From Thereva unica (lineage: Eukaryota; Arthropoda; Insecta; Diptera; Therevidae), in contig OX465286.1 in NCBI GenBank assembly GCA_949987705.1, positions 18,923,676 to 18,987,675 of the forward strand: a stretch of 64,000 nt of DNA. The letters are read 5' to 3'. The notes beneath the pieces are model-generated. The model saw only the letters and a program-made list of their open reading frames with translations. It had not been told where the DNA came from and ran no database searches. A program made the position numbers and the translations under genes. Positions 24,340-36,182 of this stretch are shown in pieces (within the stretch, counting starts at the first letter, position 1; each line of letters begins with the position of its first letter).

Positions 24340-25571
24340 ACCCCCAAAAACCCTTAGCCAAATTGTTTCTAATCTCCAATCTGGCCTCCGCAAATTCCAC
24401 ACTTGCGAACCTTCTATACTGAAGGTAACGACTGATCTTCGTTCCGCTCTTGATCGAGGCGATATTGTAGTACTAGTTCTTCTTGATTTTTCCAAGGCGT
24501 TTGACTCTGTGGTTCACTCGCATCTCCTTTATAAACTTAGTCAACGGTATCACTTCTCTTTTTCTTCTCTTCGTCTTTTTTCTTCTCTTCTCTCTAATAG
24601 ATTTCAGTGTGTTCGGCACAATAATGCGATATCCTCTTTCCTTAGAGTACCTGCAGGTGTGCCTCAGGGTTCGGTTCTTGGTCCTTTATTTTTCTCCCTT
24701 TATATTAATGATCTGCCATCCGTTATCCGTCACTGCTTTTTTCATCTCTATGCTGATGACCTTCAGCTATATATATATCTCGTGTCCTCCTCATCAGATT
24801 GAGTTCTGTGTCTCTAAACTCAATAGAACCCTATCTCAAATTAATGAGTGGAGTTCTAGTAATTTCCTTAAACTAAATTCAATTAAATCACAAGTAATTT
24901 TCCTTAGTCGTTGCTCGCTGTCCCTGGATGGTTTCCAGCCTATTTTACTTGATAACGTTCCTCTACCAATCGTTGAATGTGCCAAAAGCCTGGGTATTGT
25001 TGTCAATTTCAACCTCTCCTGCTGCAATCATGTCTCATTGATGCTCTCTAAAATCTATGGCACTCTTCGTAAATTGCGGCTACATGGAAGTGTGTTATCT
25101 GCGCCTATTCGAGCTAAACTCATCAAATCACTTGTTGTTCCCCATTTTCTGTATGGCTCGTTGGTGTATATTTCCTTCGACTCATCCTGCCGTCAGCGTC
25201 TTAAAGTGGCATTTAATGATTGCATTAGGTCCATTTTTCATATGAGAAGGTCTGATCATGTGTCGGGTGTCCAAAATTCCCTACTGGGTTGTGACCTCTT
25301 TAAATTCCTTGATCTCATGGCTCTACTTCTCTTGCATAAGGTCTTTTATTCCAAAAGTCCCTGCTACCTAGCTGACTTCCTTGTTCCTCTGCAATCCTTG
25401 AGATCCATCAAATTCCTGATTCCTGCCCACACTTCCCTAATTGGTAGTCGTTCCTTCTTCGTGTATACTCTTGGAATCTGGAATAACCTTCCAAGCCACA
25501 TTCAGAAGATGAGCACGGCCACAGTATTCAAAAAACATTCATCTATTTTTCTATCTTCTTCGTCTCACTAG
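24340..25571 (+). pseudogene. CR1/Jockey-like reverse transcriptase, 5'-truncated and frameshifted
   Basis: This is most of the RT domain of a non-LTR retrotransposon. It opens with QIVSNLQSGLRKFHTCEPS (about 24340-24420), then LLDFSKAFDSVVHSHLLYKL (24480-24540), GVPQGSVLGPLFFSLYIND (about 24655-24715) and the catalytic box YADDLQLYI (about 24750-24777). The frame breaks in a short TA tract at 24768-24778. The second half continues in another frame from HQIEFCVSKLNRTLSQINEW to a TAG at 25569, with the typical C-terminal GIWNNLPSHIQKM near residue 335. Catalytic aspartates are intact, so one dinucleotide slip in a microsatellite-like tract may be the main lesion besides 5' truncation. The 3' UTR is short and abuts the tail of the family B element on the other strand. 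Clade (CR1 versus Jockey) is not certain. Confidence 0.92.
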
Positions 25572-25596
25572 CTTTCTTTATCTGTCCTTCTTCAAT

Positions 25597-27853
25597 TACC
25601 TCCATCCATCCAATGGCACTACAGCCCAAATCGAGCCTTGGCCTCCTCTAGGGCATTTCTCCAAGTTTGCCGGTCCCTTGCAGCATGTCTCCAGTTCCGG
25701 ATGTTGAGCATTGCCTCTGCGTCAGCCGTCACAGAGTCTATCCATCTCCTCCTGGGTCTACCTACTGGCCTACTTCTAAATTTCTGAGGCTATAAGCCGT
25801 TTTGGGATACGATTGTCCTCCATCCTGATTAGGTGGCCGGCTAGTCTCAGTCGGTTAATTTTTATTAAAGTTGAGAGTTGTGGGTCGTCAAAAATTTCAC
25901 ACAACTCGTTGTTGTATCTCCTTCGCCATATTCCCTCCTCTCTCGTTGGGCCTATTATGCATCTGAGGACTTTCCTCTCAAACCTGTTGACTCGTTCATC
26001 TATGTCCTGGGTGGGTCATAGTCCAAGTCTCGCCACCATAACACAGTACTGGTCGTATTTTCTGTTTTGTAGAGTGAGAGTTTCGTTTTCCTGTGCACAA
26101 ATCTTGAGTGCAGGATTTGATTTTGGGCATAAAAGGCTCTATTAGCCAGTAGTATTCGACTGGTTATTTCTTCTTTTTTTTCATTTCTTTTTGTGATTGT
26201 AGATCCAAGGTAGACTGTTTTATCGAATACTTCTAGGTTATGTTCGTCGATGGTTATATTTCTTCCCATTCTAAATCTTCCTGCTCTGGATTGTTGCATC
26301 ACCTTCGTTTTTTCTTCGTTTATCTTCAGGCCTATGTCCTTTGCCGCCTCTTTTAATTCGACATAGACTTCTTTTGCTGCCAAGAAGGACCTTCCCACGA
26401 TGTTTACGTCTTCCCCATATCCAAGTAATTGAACCGACTGTGTACTTATTGATGCACTTCTCTGGACTGACGTTTTCCTTATCACCCATTCTAGGGCCAG
26501 GTTGAAAAGCATGGGGGCCAGGCCATCTCCTTGTCTAAGCCCTTGACGTACTTCGAACTCCTTTGTTATAACATTTTGGATCCTTACTTTCGCCAGTGAG
26601 CTATTCGTTTCACATTTGATCAGTTGCACCAACTTTGAGGGGACTCCTATTTGCGATAGGATCTCGTATAGCCTCTCTCTGTTTATTGAGTCATATGCCT
26701 GTTGAAAGTCGACAAATATCTGGTATACATCTACATTCCTTTCGCAGGTTTTCTCCAGAATTTGCTTTAAGGTCAGCAGTTGGTCCGATGTTGACCTGTT
26801 TGTCCTAAAACCAGCTTGATATTCTCCTATAAGGCCTACCGCTATAGGTTCCAGTTTTTGTTTCACAAGTATTGTGAAGATTTTCTAGCTGGTGCTGAGG
26901 AGTGAGATGCCTCTGTAGTTTTTGCAGTTTAATTGATCTCCTTTCTTGTATATTGGACATATAATCGCTTTCTTCCAGTCCTCTGGTATAACTTCTTCCT
27001 CCCAGATGGTGCATATGAGTTCGTGTAAGGTTTGTAATAGTTGGGGTCCTCCTTCCTTTAGCAGCTCAGCTGCTATTCCATCGGCGCCAGGCGATTTGTT
27101 GCTGTTCTGCCTTTTTACAGATTCCCGCACCTCATCCAGTATTGGTGGTTCTATTGAGATGTTATCTTGGGGAATGACAAATGCCTCTGTCCGTGCATTC
27201 TCGTTTACTATGGGGATAGGATTCAATAGGTTCTGAAAATACTCCCTCCACCTATCCTTTATCCTATCAGGATCTGCCAACAAGTTCCCATCTATGTCCT
27301 TGCAGATGTCCGTTCTTGGCTGAAACTTATTGGTGATCTGGCGAGTTCCTTTGTACGCTTGTCTGATTCTCACCTCATTGAAGTCTTCCTGTATGTGTGA
27401 GATTCTCCTATTTAGATATTCCCTGTTCTTCTATCTGCACAGCTTGTCTGCGATTTTTCTTTTTTCCTTGAAGACTTCCATCCTTGCTCTTGTTGGCCTT
27501 GCGATGTACTCTCGGTGGCTCCGGTTTCTTTCTTCAATTGCGGCTCTACAGTCCTGGTCGAACCAATCAATTCTAGTCTGTCTGGGGGCCTAGCCTAGTG
27601 CCTCTTCTGCTCCCCCCTTTATGCTGCTTTTGACTTGCTCCTATTTGTCGTTGTTGTTGGGCTGTTCATCTATCTCTCTCAAGTTTTGTGCGACAGCATG
27701 TTGGTAGGCATCTCTTACTTCTTCCCGTTTTAGCTTTTCTATATCGTATTTTGGTTGAGTTTGCCCTCTATGCGTTTTAGTTGCTATCCGGGTTCTCAAT
27801 TTCCCTTTCACTAGATAGTGGTCCGAGCCACAGCACGCTCCCCTCATAGTTCT
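25597..27853 (-). pseudogene. Family B RTE-like retrotransposon, endonuclease end to 3' tail
   Basis: Read from 27853 down. It starts inside the endonuclease domain at the assembly gap (CCGSDHYLVKGKLRTR). It runs through the linker with in-frame stops near 27645, 27590 and 27430, then the RT N-terminal part (KSPGADGIAAELLK, KNYRGISLLST) to a TAG at 26885, where homologues have an aromatic residue. The RT core follows (EYQAGFRTNRSTSDQL, RQGLRQGDGLAPMLFN). The catalytic box reads GYGEDV instead of YADD, so the alanine and first aspartate are both lost. After YLGSTIT the frame breaks near 26040. The C-terminal LRLAGHLIRMEDNRIPKR and GRPRRRWIDSVTADAE are readable in shifted frames. The 3' end has ATGGATGGA repeats. 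Dead copy by several independent lesions. Confidence 0.93.
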
Positions 27854-28053
27854 NNNNNNNNNNNNNNNNNNNNNNNNNNNNNNNNNNNNNNNNNNNNNNN
27901 NNNNNNNNNNNNNNNNNNNNNNNNNNNNNNNNNNNNNNNNNNNNNNNNNNNNNNNNNNNNNNNNNNNNNNNNNNNNNNNNNNNNNNNNNNNNNNNNNNNN
28001 NNNNNNNNNNNNNNNNNNNNNNNNNNNNNNNNNNNNNNNNNNNNNNNNNNNNN
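27854..28053. other. Assembly gap, 200 N
   Basis: Exactly 200 N. The round number suggests a scaffolding placeholder of unknown true length. Family B endonuclease sequence ends on its left and unrelated C-rich sequence begins on its right, so the 5' part of that element is lost in the gap. Reading frames drawn across it are meaningless. Confidence 1.
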
Positions 28054-29142
28054 AATCCTTTTTGCCTCGCCCACCCTCCCGCCGCGCCACCCTCGGTTCC
28101 ACCCAGCTCCTAAACCATTTCGCCTTTACCATCTCGCAGGGGGGTGTGGGGAGGGGCACCCACTCCGGCAATGTCAGCAGCAAACCCCTTGACGGAAAAA
28201 TCATTTTATTTTTTATATCCTTTTTGTGATGGGAAATATAAGAAGAAGAAGCGGCAAAGAATGACGTTTCGGTGTAGGTTCTTCTGTTTAAGTCCTTTTT
28301 ATATTCGTAAAATGGTTAAGAATGAACCCCAAAAAAAATCGCCCGGCGCCCACACTGCTCTAATGGGGCTTATAAAGGTCGCGCGCCAGAGGAAAAGAAA
28401 GTATCCTTTTTATAGCGTTGCAGGATGGGTGTTATAAGGATTCCCGGGGGTGCTGCATGGAAGATGGGCTGTGACACAAGACAAGGGAATGGTTTGATGC
28501 GTTGGCAATGGACGAACAACGGACGAAACGGAGGCGCACATTATGCGAGATAAATGAGGCGCGATTCTAGCATTTCACTTGTTGTTGTTGTTGTTGTTTT
28601 TTTCTGTTTGTCCTTCGACCAAAAATCATAGAGTCCTTACCAGGCTTATCATAGAATACGGAGGCTCTGTTGCGGGGGTCCTTTTTTTCTTGATATCGGT
28701 CATGTCTGGTATTGGCGTGTTCTATAACGACCATTACACAGCGCGAGGTGTTGGCAACCGAATTATGCGGCACGTGTCCTGTGTCCTTTATTTTTTTTTT
28801 CTCATTTTTACAATTTTAAATTTAATTTTGTCTCCCTCTCTCTATCTCACGCTTCCTTACATCTGTGGTGTGGCGTGCAAACAAATTTCAGTTCCAGTGT
28901 TTTTTTTTTCAATTCCTTCCCTTGACGATGACAAACCCAAATTTTTTTTTTGTGGGGTTGGGGGGATGCTTTCTCCGTTTTTTTCTTTTGGAGGTGGGCG
29001 CTGCTGTTTTTTTTTAATTTTTCTGTTGCTGGTTTCGTTGCCCGTTTAATTTTGATTAAAAGAAAGGAAATAACAAAAAAAAGGATTTAACAGGAAGTAT
29101 AGCATCCTGTTTTTCTTTCGATACCGGCGGATTTTTATGCTA
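28054..29142. other. Spacer with pyrimidine tracts
   Basis: Contains a (GTT)n tract at about 28579-28596 and many T runs (28790-28800, 28900-28910, 28940-28950, 29010). Open stretches are low-complexity Phe/Leu-rich. No gene is supported. Confidence 0.5.
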
Positions 29143-29201
29143 TTATATTTTATTACCCTTTTATTACCATTTTATTACCATTTTATTACCCTCTAGTAAT
29201 A
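29143..29201. repeat. TTTTATTACC array
   Basis: Four or five copies of the motif. The sequence following it (29202-29560) is spacer that grades into the R1-like relic. Confidence 0.85.
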
Positions 29202-29559
29202 CCCAAAAGGGAACATTGCCGACATATATAGAAGGCTTGAGCGAATCGGCCAGGCTAGTAAGCAAGATTCTATCTAAGCAGCTCTGTAGGACTACAGCCA
29301 CCTTTCACGGCACGCTGCCGACAAATAATCCATGCATAAATAGAACAAGCCAGAGGTAGAAAATAATTATAGAGTCGGTTTTTTTCGATCTCGTACAACA
29401 TCCAAGAGTTACTATGCATGGTTCCTCACCTTCAACATCCTCCATTCTCTCATGTCATAGCGGGCAAGATCAACACTATGTAAAGAATACGAGCAAAAGT
29501 GGACAGGAATACACGGCTACACTTGTGTTTTGCGGCACCAAGATCTGGCTCTAGACGAG

Positions 29560-30320
29560 TAGTATTAGTCGATGCTAGAAAGCTTAGCTGCAGTTTTGAC
29601 ATCATCTACGTGAGAGAGTCAATGATAAAGGACCATGGATAAGTGATGTGTACACCGCAGAGCGACCACCAAGCCATCATCTTCCAGGTGGATCAGGGTA
29701 AAGCCACGGTTTGAAACGGATATTTTAGAGATCGATACGAATGTTCACGGGCTTGCCTGGAAGCGAGAAGAAGAAGATGAGAAATTGGAATCGTCTATAG
29801 ATTTTTTTTATGAGATCCCTAAAGGTTGAAGAAAGGGAAGAAAAGAGGCTGAACACATGGCCTTGTAGGCTAGAAGTAAATCAAAGAACTACAGGAGATT
29901 TTGCATACTCGAACCGGTGGAGTGGTGGAAACAGCAGAAACTCGTGCTATTACTAAAGCCGAACAAGCCTTTAGCGGATCTAGAAGTATATACCGATGAA
30001 TCTTCTTTCGTTGCATAGGCTAAACTTTCGAGCGGGCGATCTCGGACAAGCAATACGGCTTTAGAAAGCCAAAATTTCAACTTGAGCAAACTAGGTACAT
30101 ATCAGACTACCCTATCCGGATTAGGCGGGGCTTCATTGTGTTTCGGAAGATGGGCCGAAAGTGTAAATGGGCAAAATTCGGCGGTCCGCAGGGTTCGAGT
30201 TCTGGGCACTTCCCTATTTCAATGTATAATGATGTGTTGATATGTCACAATGGAGGCAGCTGCGATCGGGTGTTACCGGATGATATCACGGTAGTAATCG
30301 TAGAATCACACTTCGATTAG
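29560..30320 (+). pseudogene. R1-like non-LTR retrotransposon relic
   Basis: Heavily decayed but collinear with R1-clade ORF2 in several frames. The endonuclease end reads SDHQAIIFQVDQG near 29660. RT motif 0/1 reads KQQKLVLLLKPNKPLAD near 29930, then ISDKQYGFRK near 30040. From 30138 an open stretch gives FGGPQGSSSGHF, MYNDVLICHNGGSCDRV and LPDDITVVIVESHFD. The catalytic box is LPDD where R1 elements have F/YADD, so the preceding residues are changed while both aspartates remain. Large parts of the fingers and palm are deleted. The R1 call rests on the order and style of these motifs. Confidence 0.8.
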
Positions 30321-30354
30321 AGCGATCTGTGAACGATCGAACCTATCGAGTAGG

Positions 30355-30870
30355 TGTGAGACTTGGAGTAGGAATAGCAGTGGGAGTACGAGTGGGAATC
30401 CAAGTGCGAGTGGGAGCGGGAGTCGAATAGCAGTCGAATTCGCAGAAGGAGGAGGACAAGAAGAAGAAGGGCGAGGTGGAGGAGCAAGAAGAGGAGCCGG
30501 AGCCAGAGGAGGTGCGATTTGTACAATGAAAGGGTGAAAAGGTGACTTTCAGAGATCAATTAAGTAGAACTTGCTGCAAGTACTTTGCCAAAAGTTTTTC
30601 AAATTATTATTGGAATCCTCGTTTTTCATTGGGAGTGCGACTGGGAGTCGAAGTCAGAGTAAGATAAGGAGAAAGGGGACGAGGATAAGAAGGACGAGGA
30701 GAAGGATGGCTTGGAGGAGGAGGAAGAGGAAGAGCCGGAGCCAGAGGAGGTGCCATTTGTGCAATTAAATAAATGTGACATTCAGAGATTAGTTTAGCAG
30801 AACTTGCCGCAACTAGTTGCCAAACGTTTTTCCAATTATAACTGGAATCTGCGTGTTTGGTTTCACGTCC
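30355..30870 (+). repeat. Tandem duplication, period about 238 bp, purine-rich with acidic reading frame
   Basis: GCCGGAGCCAGAGGAGGTGC occurs at 30496 and again at 30734, with the following 100 bp also repeated (TTCAGAGAT, AGAACTTGC, TTCCAATTAT variants) and each preceded by GGAGTGGGAGTCGA-type repeats. In one frame both copies read EEEPEPEEV(R/P)FVQ, the first stopped at once and the second continuing to LNKCDIQRLV. It may be the relic of an acidic-tail protein exon that was duplicated; no family is recognised. Confidence 0.75.
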
Positions 30871-31039
30871 TCGCCCAAGCGTTCAGGTTTCAGCTGTAAC
30901 GCCGCGTTTATAGCAGATTTTATTTAATGGAGTTATGCCAAATTGAGTACAGTCTTCAGCACTGCTCTATCAAGCCATTCCATCCTGCGACAGCGCCGGG
31001 CTTTGAATTTTGCTTAACATAGTTATGAAACTTTCTGCG

Positions 31040-31215
31040 CTACGAAACTAAAGCCCTGTAAGTTCCCGCGGGGGCCTCTTATGATGGTTTTGTGCATATC
31101 TAGCACATGGTCTTCACTGTTATAGACCCCATGTAAATCCTGGATCTTCTTGTCCTGCTCAGCAATGAAGGTCAAGGCATGGTCTATCTAGTCTGTCTGT
31201 AGGTGTGTGACGCAG
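31040..31215 (-). pseudogene. Unrecognised protein relic
   Basis: The minus strand reads about 55 residues without a stop (QDKKIQDLHGVYNSEDHV, then MHKTIIRGPRGNLQGFSF) before a TAA. Residue composition looks like real protein, and a stop (Q-T-D-stop-I-D) lies just upstream. Neighbours are retroelement relics, so a retroelement origin is likely, but I do not recognise the family. Confidence 0.4.
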
Positions 31216-33394
31216 GTAACCCTTCTTACCCAAGCCACAGACCGCAAAAGCACGATTGCTTAATATTACGAAATAGATGACCGCGTAGTGATATAACTAT
31301 ACTACTAATGATGCTTCGGCTTCCAGACTTCCACAAACATTTTGCTTATTGAAAAGTTCTTTGAGAAAAAACCGCATGGAAAAAAACTGACTGATCAAAG
31401 AAAGAAGAAGACCTTTGATCTTATGTACAAGACAGTGTGATCTTTACCACAATTAGCACCCCCGCAACATTTTTACACGCAAAAATCTGTGCTTTTCCAT
31501 TAACATATGTTCTATTTGTGGTTAAATTAAAATGGTGCGCTCCGTCTGTGTCAGGATATTCATTTATGCTGGTTAAGAAGGGGTTGGTCCAGGGCTGGTC
31601 TATTTAGAGGACTGTAAACAAGATAATCAATAATATTCCCACTAATTAACAACTGCTACACAATTACTCTCTGAGTGCTCAATGATGCAACATGATACCT
31701 TACTTAGCAGAGCCTTCTTCCACAATTAAGGTCCACGTCAATCTCGATCGCATCCCAAGCATCAATCATCCCCAAATGCGCATTTCATAAAACGAGTTTA
31801 AAAGCCCAAAAAGAAGAAGATAGCACGAAAAAACACGAGTAACGATATCGAAAAATCACAGCAGCACACACTGCCGGCCCCATTCGCGCAAGCTGGACCT
31901 AATTTGAAATGCAGGAAGCTATCACTCATCGTCTGTCCTCTCTCGACGAAGCGAACAGGAAGGACACACGAAACCCCTTCCCCACATACATATATTACCT
32001 CAGGGCCATCACCTTACCTGAAAATCTGTTGTTGTTGCTGCTGCTGCTGGTTGGTATCTTTTTGTACCTTTTGTAAGTTGTGCAACAGAGTCTCGTGGCG
32101 GTGGTCCACGGCTCTCATCCAGGTCACGGTGAAATAGTGGTGAATGAAATGAAATTAAATGCCAAGGATCGAGGAGAGACAAAAAACTGCCGCCACACAT
32201 GCCCCGCTGTATGATGTAATTTATTTCGAGAGAGGACCTTTCCTTTCGTCCTTTATGCACAGTTTTTTCCTCGTCTACCTACATGCGTGTATGTATGTTA
32301 TTGTTGTTCCACTGCGTGGCCCTTGTCCCTTTTCGTATCGTTTTGATGTGTAGAAACAATTGAAGTAGCACATTGACCCTTCACCAAATGCGGTCCGTTA
32401 CATAAGTCTATACACACGAGGAGAGAAGTTGCCCAGGAGATAAAAATGACAAAACGGAAGAGGGCAGCCAAAAAATAGTTTCTAGTTGAAAAGGGTCAAC
32501 CCTTCAACCCTTTTCCTGGTTTTGTTCCTATACCAAAAAGGACAGAGGCTCTCGCATAACGGAATTAAATAATAATTTTTTTGTTGTACGCGCGAGACCT
32601 TTGGTTTTGTCGCTGTTGTTGTTGTTGTTGTTGGGAAAAATTTTATATCCAGGATATCCGCGCGCTGACCGTAATATCCCGCGGACCGACACATCCAGAA
32701 GGATACCGTTAAAAAGCAAGTTCATTTACCTTTTGTCTTGTTTTTTTTCCATTTCCAGATACCAGAAGGGATCACAAAAACGGGGTAAGTTGAAGGGACA
32801 TGTGTTTAAGCGGGAAAAATAAAGGGCCGCAAAAGTTTTTGTACAGCAATAAATCGTGACATGAGCGGAGCGACGACCGATCGTCGTGGCAGGCGCAAGA
32901 TGCTACCTTGAGATCGTTTGCGCTTCCTTGGGGCTTTTTGGGCCCCTAAAAGGGTTGTGATGATGTGTTACTGTGTGTGCACCTTTCTTTTTGTTTTTTT
33001 TTTCTTTCAACTTAGTCCTGGCTTAAAAGATCGGAATAAGATCACCGATCTTTGCGCCGATTTGTGTGATCTGGGGCGCCGCCGTTCAATATGGAGTTTA
33101 ACTAGCTTATTAGTGATCAGTAATCTCGAGGCTCTTTCGAGTCTTCCAGAACGTATTTGCAAAGTGTGGCGGCTGCTTGGATTTTGGCAGGTTTAACAGG
33201 ATGCGAACGAGTGTTCGTCTTTCGATCATCTCCTCGGCAGCGCTACGGTAACAGACATTGTGCGGGATATCCAGCTTGGTGCGTTATTCTCCGCTATGGG
33301 CTCTGATCGTGATCGTAATTCTAGTAGCAATATGTCTTCAGGGTCTGTTTAGGAGAGGCCAATTGTTTTTTTTTTTAGTTGGACCAAGTTGTCC
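31216..33394. other. Spacer with triplet repeats
   Basis: No domain found. (TTG/CTG)n tracts lie at about 32026-32050 and 32608-32633. The rest has mixed composition with T runs near 33000 and 33367. Confidence 0.5.
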
Positions 33395-33397
33395 TCG

Positions 33398-33640
33398 TTT
33401 TCCGCCCTATGTCCCACGAAGGATTAAAGAAGCGTAAGTCGTCCTCGTAATTAGGATAGAAGGCATTCGTATCCGAAAACGGCTTATGGGAGCATTTCGG
33501 GAAATCGAATAGTAGGCAGAAACCAAGATGGATAAACTCTGTCACGACTGACGCAGAGTTGATGCTCAACATCCGGAACTGGAGACATGGTGCAAAGGCT
33601 CGATTTGGAATATAGCGCCATTGAATGGATGAAAGTCGTC
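33398..33640 (+). pseudogene. Family A tail joined to family B 3' end fragment
   Basis: 33400-33432 is the family A terminus (CCTATGTCCCACGAAGGATT). From about 33447 the sequence matches the last part of family B ORF2: ATTCGTATCCGAAAACGGCT, then WINSVTTDAELMLNIRNWRH and AKARFGI with a stop. Relative to the 25.6-kb copy about 40 bp are missing before AAGGCTCGATTTGG. It ends with GCCATTGAATGGATG. The two fragments lie in the same orientation. Confidence 0.8.
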
Positions 33641-34160
33641 CTAAAGATAATACATGTCTCCAGTGCTTTTATCTTAGGCTGATTAGTATCTGGCTGGTTA
33701 GTTTGAAAATATGGTTTTTGAGCCAACCTATTGAGCTAGTAACCATCCATAAGCCTTGAACAGAGCCTCCCTGGTTGGCTAAATACTCGACTTTGTCGTT
33801 CCCATCTATATTTATTAAATCTACAGAGAATGTCTAGCTCAGCTTATAATCGCTCTTTTGGTTGGACGGCGGCACTATCGCTGAATCAACATTAAATCTA
33901 TAAATCAGTCATCCAGCCGAGAATATGTATGTGCTGTTGGCCGCCTATTTTATGATATTTTTTTATTATCCTTTTACTACTCTTTTATTACCATTTTATT
34001 ACTCACTTCATAATTCCTTCTAACTAACTTTTTTAAAGAAATTTTATTACATATTGCCAGAAATTATTTTTTTTTTCTTAATTTTATAATTCGTTTTGCG
34101 TCTCGGCTCCTTTCGTTTCTTTTAACGCTGTTAGTGATTTAGTTTGGAATCCGAAATTCG
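33641..34160 (-). repeat. Spacer and family T copy
   Basis: 33641-33940 is unassigned. 33950-34007 is a TTTTATTACC-type array followed by AAATTTTATTACATATTGCC and TTTTGCGTCTC, as at 19440-19550. Confidence 0.65.
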
Positions 34161-35061
34161 GCCCCTCCACAGCTGAATAATGTGCTATAACAATTACCCA
34201 GCTAAATCTGTTTTCTTACCAGTTTCACTGAGGGATAGTTTTTCTTAGGAGGTTTTTTGATTGAGATCTTTGGAACTATAGATCTCGTTCCAATAAGCAA
34301 TGAGAAGTGCAAAAGGACAGACAAATGAAATTGGAGTGCTTCTGGTTACCGAAGCTCAGCACAAGGCTCATGACTAAAAAAGAGGAGAAATCGTCAAATT
34401 CCTACTGACTGGCCTAAGTTAAAGGGATATATTTTTTAAAGTGACCTAAGTCAATGGGACTGTTTTTTGAAGAGGCCGAGGTTCATTGTGTGTAAGGTTT
34501 TCACGCTCACCAGCATACCCGCTAGAAAAATGCTAGGGTGTACCAGCAAGTTGCCAGGACAGTGCACTGGTTAGTTGTCCCTAGGTAGACTTCTGCCCCA
34601 AACGTCTTGAAGCCAACACGTATAGCATCTCCTTGGTGTTGTCTTCTTCTTCGCAACTTTTCTTCCCACCGGTCACGATTCTGAGCCGATGTCATCCAGT
34701 TTGGCTCAAGGATTTCTCAGTATCACCAGATCTCCTTACAGCGGAGGCTGGACCTACCTCGCTGTCGCAGCCTATAGATCTAATCGCTAGATTTATGGTG
34801 GCTACCTAGGTGCCATCATATGCTTCCTCGACCTCTTTTGTTCTGTTCCTGAATTTGCAGTAGACCCGAAGCTGCCTATCCACTGCCTCGCATACCTGTG
34901 CATACATAATATTTTAGTGTTTACCGGTGTCTACCATATTCCAGGCAGATATTTCTTTTCGAACAATCTTCTTCTTCAAAGAATTGTGCTGCGATCACTG
35001 AAAGCTCTTTTTCTGGCCGTTTTTCATCCATTCTTTGTGCCGACTTCTCCTTTTTTGTAAT
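34161..35061. other. Unassigned, with a short family T segment
   Basis: 34655-34715 matches 15423-15480. The rest has no recognised domain; open stretches are short on both strands. Confidence 0.4.
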
Positions 35062-35550
35062 TTTTTTATTACCCTTTTATTACCCTGTTATTACCCTTTT
35101 ATTACCCTTGGTATTAGCACGCAAGGATATCGCCAAAATCGTGTCGATGGAACGCTGGCCAATTGGGCACATCGTAAGCCAGATTGAGAATTCCGTATAA
35201 CATCCACTGCCATAGCTGTGGCGGGAAACACGCCACTGAAACAAAAAAACATTTTCTCTGCGGATGTTAGACTATAACAAATAATTGAAGACATCGTGCG
35301 CTTGGAAACGTCTTCTTAAAAGTTTTGTGCCGACTTCTACTTACTCTTCTTTTGAGGGGGGGTCTTTTGTCGGAGCTACGCCTCCTTGCCGGGCTGTCTA
35401 AGGCGCTTGTGAGCTTCCGGAGTTGTTTGGCCTCCTTTGCAGCCTCCGCGACGTTCATTTTAAGATATTTCGTATTGGGATCCTCTGTGCGCAGCATTTT
35501 CGTAGTTGCTTCATTTTTTCTTTTCCTGCGCCTTGAGAGATAGGTCGATC
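35062..35550 (-). repeat. Family T copy with array and charged minus-strand frame
   Basis: Array at 35062-35108, then CGCTGGCCAATTGGGCA and ATAACATCCACTGCCATA, both shared with 37920-38040. On the minus strand 35267-35497 reads NVAEAAKEAKQLRKLTSALD and PARRRSSDKRPPLKRRVSR, a strongly basic helical-looking stretch. Similar charged peptides at 13315-13563 and 39379-39612 suggest a decayed ORF1-like nucleic-acid-binding protein. No named domain can be assigned. Confidence 0.7.
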
Positions 35551-36023
35551 CACGTCTTCCTCACCCTGGGCTACGGCAGTCCGGGCGATGTTGTGCCGCT
35601 TACCTAGAACATATGTAGTGGGGTGTGTATTTCTCTAGCTCTGGGCCTCGAAATGGTTCGAGCTCAGTACAGAGTTTGAACCTTCTCCCGCCCTGCCGGG
35701 GACAACGCATTTGTCACTCTTGTGCTCCTTCTAAAAAACCCTCCATGTGGAATTGCCTCTCGGCTGCTCCCACTTGCAGATTCATTCTCCTTTGAGGAAG
35801 GACCACCACTTCTTACGTGTTTTTGTATTTGTCTCCATTTCTTGTTCCCATGAGTATTGCAGAAAGACGAGTCCACCATAGAAGAACCGCATATACCAGG
35901 GTAAGGTACACATTGTCCTTGACCGGGTATCGTCGACGACCTGTTTACGACTTATCACTGTAGGTGATCATATCCAGCTTTCGAGGCACGATGACTTAAC
36001 ACTTTGTCTCCGTGTTAAATGTT

Positions 36024-36182
36024 CAGTCATGTGACGTGACAAGTCGTTCGTTTGAGTTGAAGAAAGTGACGTTTTAGTGTCCTTAATTCAACTAAGCACT
36101 TTTATTCTCTAGACCTTTGTGTTGTAAGTCGTCATTCGACTCAGTTTTTTGAACTCAAACGACTTGTCACGTCACATGACTG
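36024..36182. mobile_element. 159-bp MITE-like inverted repeat
   Basis: CAGTCATGTGACGTGACAAG continues to about 36060 and is mirrored at 36147-36182, about 35-bp arms with a two-base difference, leaving an 85-bp centre. No clear target duplication is visible (TAAATGTT left, GGCTTTCA right). Its superfamily is not assigned. Confidence 0.75.

Noticed and set aside
24483..25571. A single intact 362-residue protein
   Set aside because: Its first 100 residues are an off-frame reading; the true RT motifs lie in the other frame until the TA tract, so it is a frameshifted pseudogene.
27641..28204. Open frames crossing the N run
   Set aside because: They span an assembly gap of unknown length. Only the family B endonuclease part left of the gap is meaningful.
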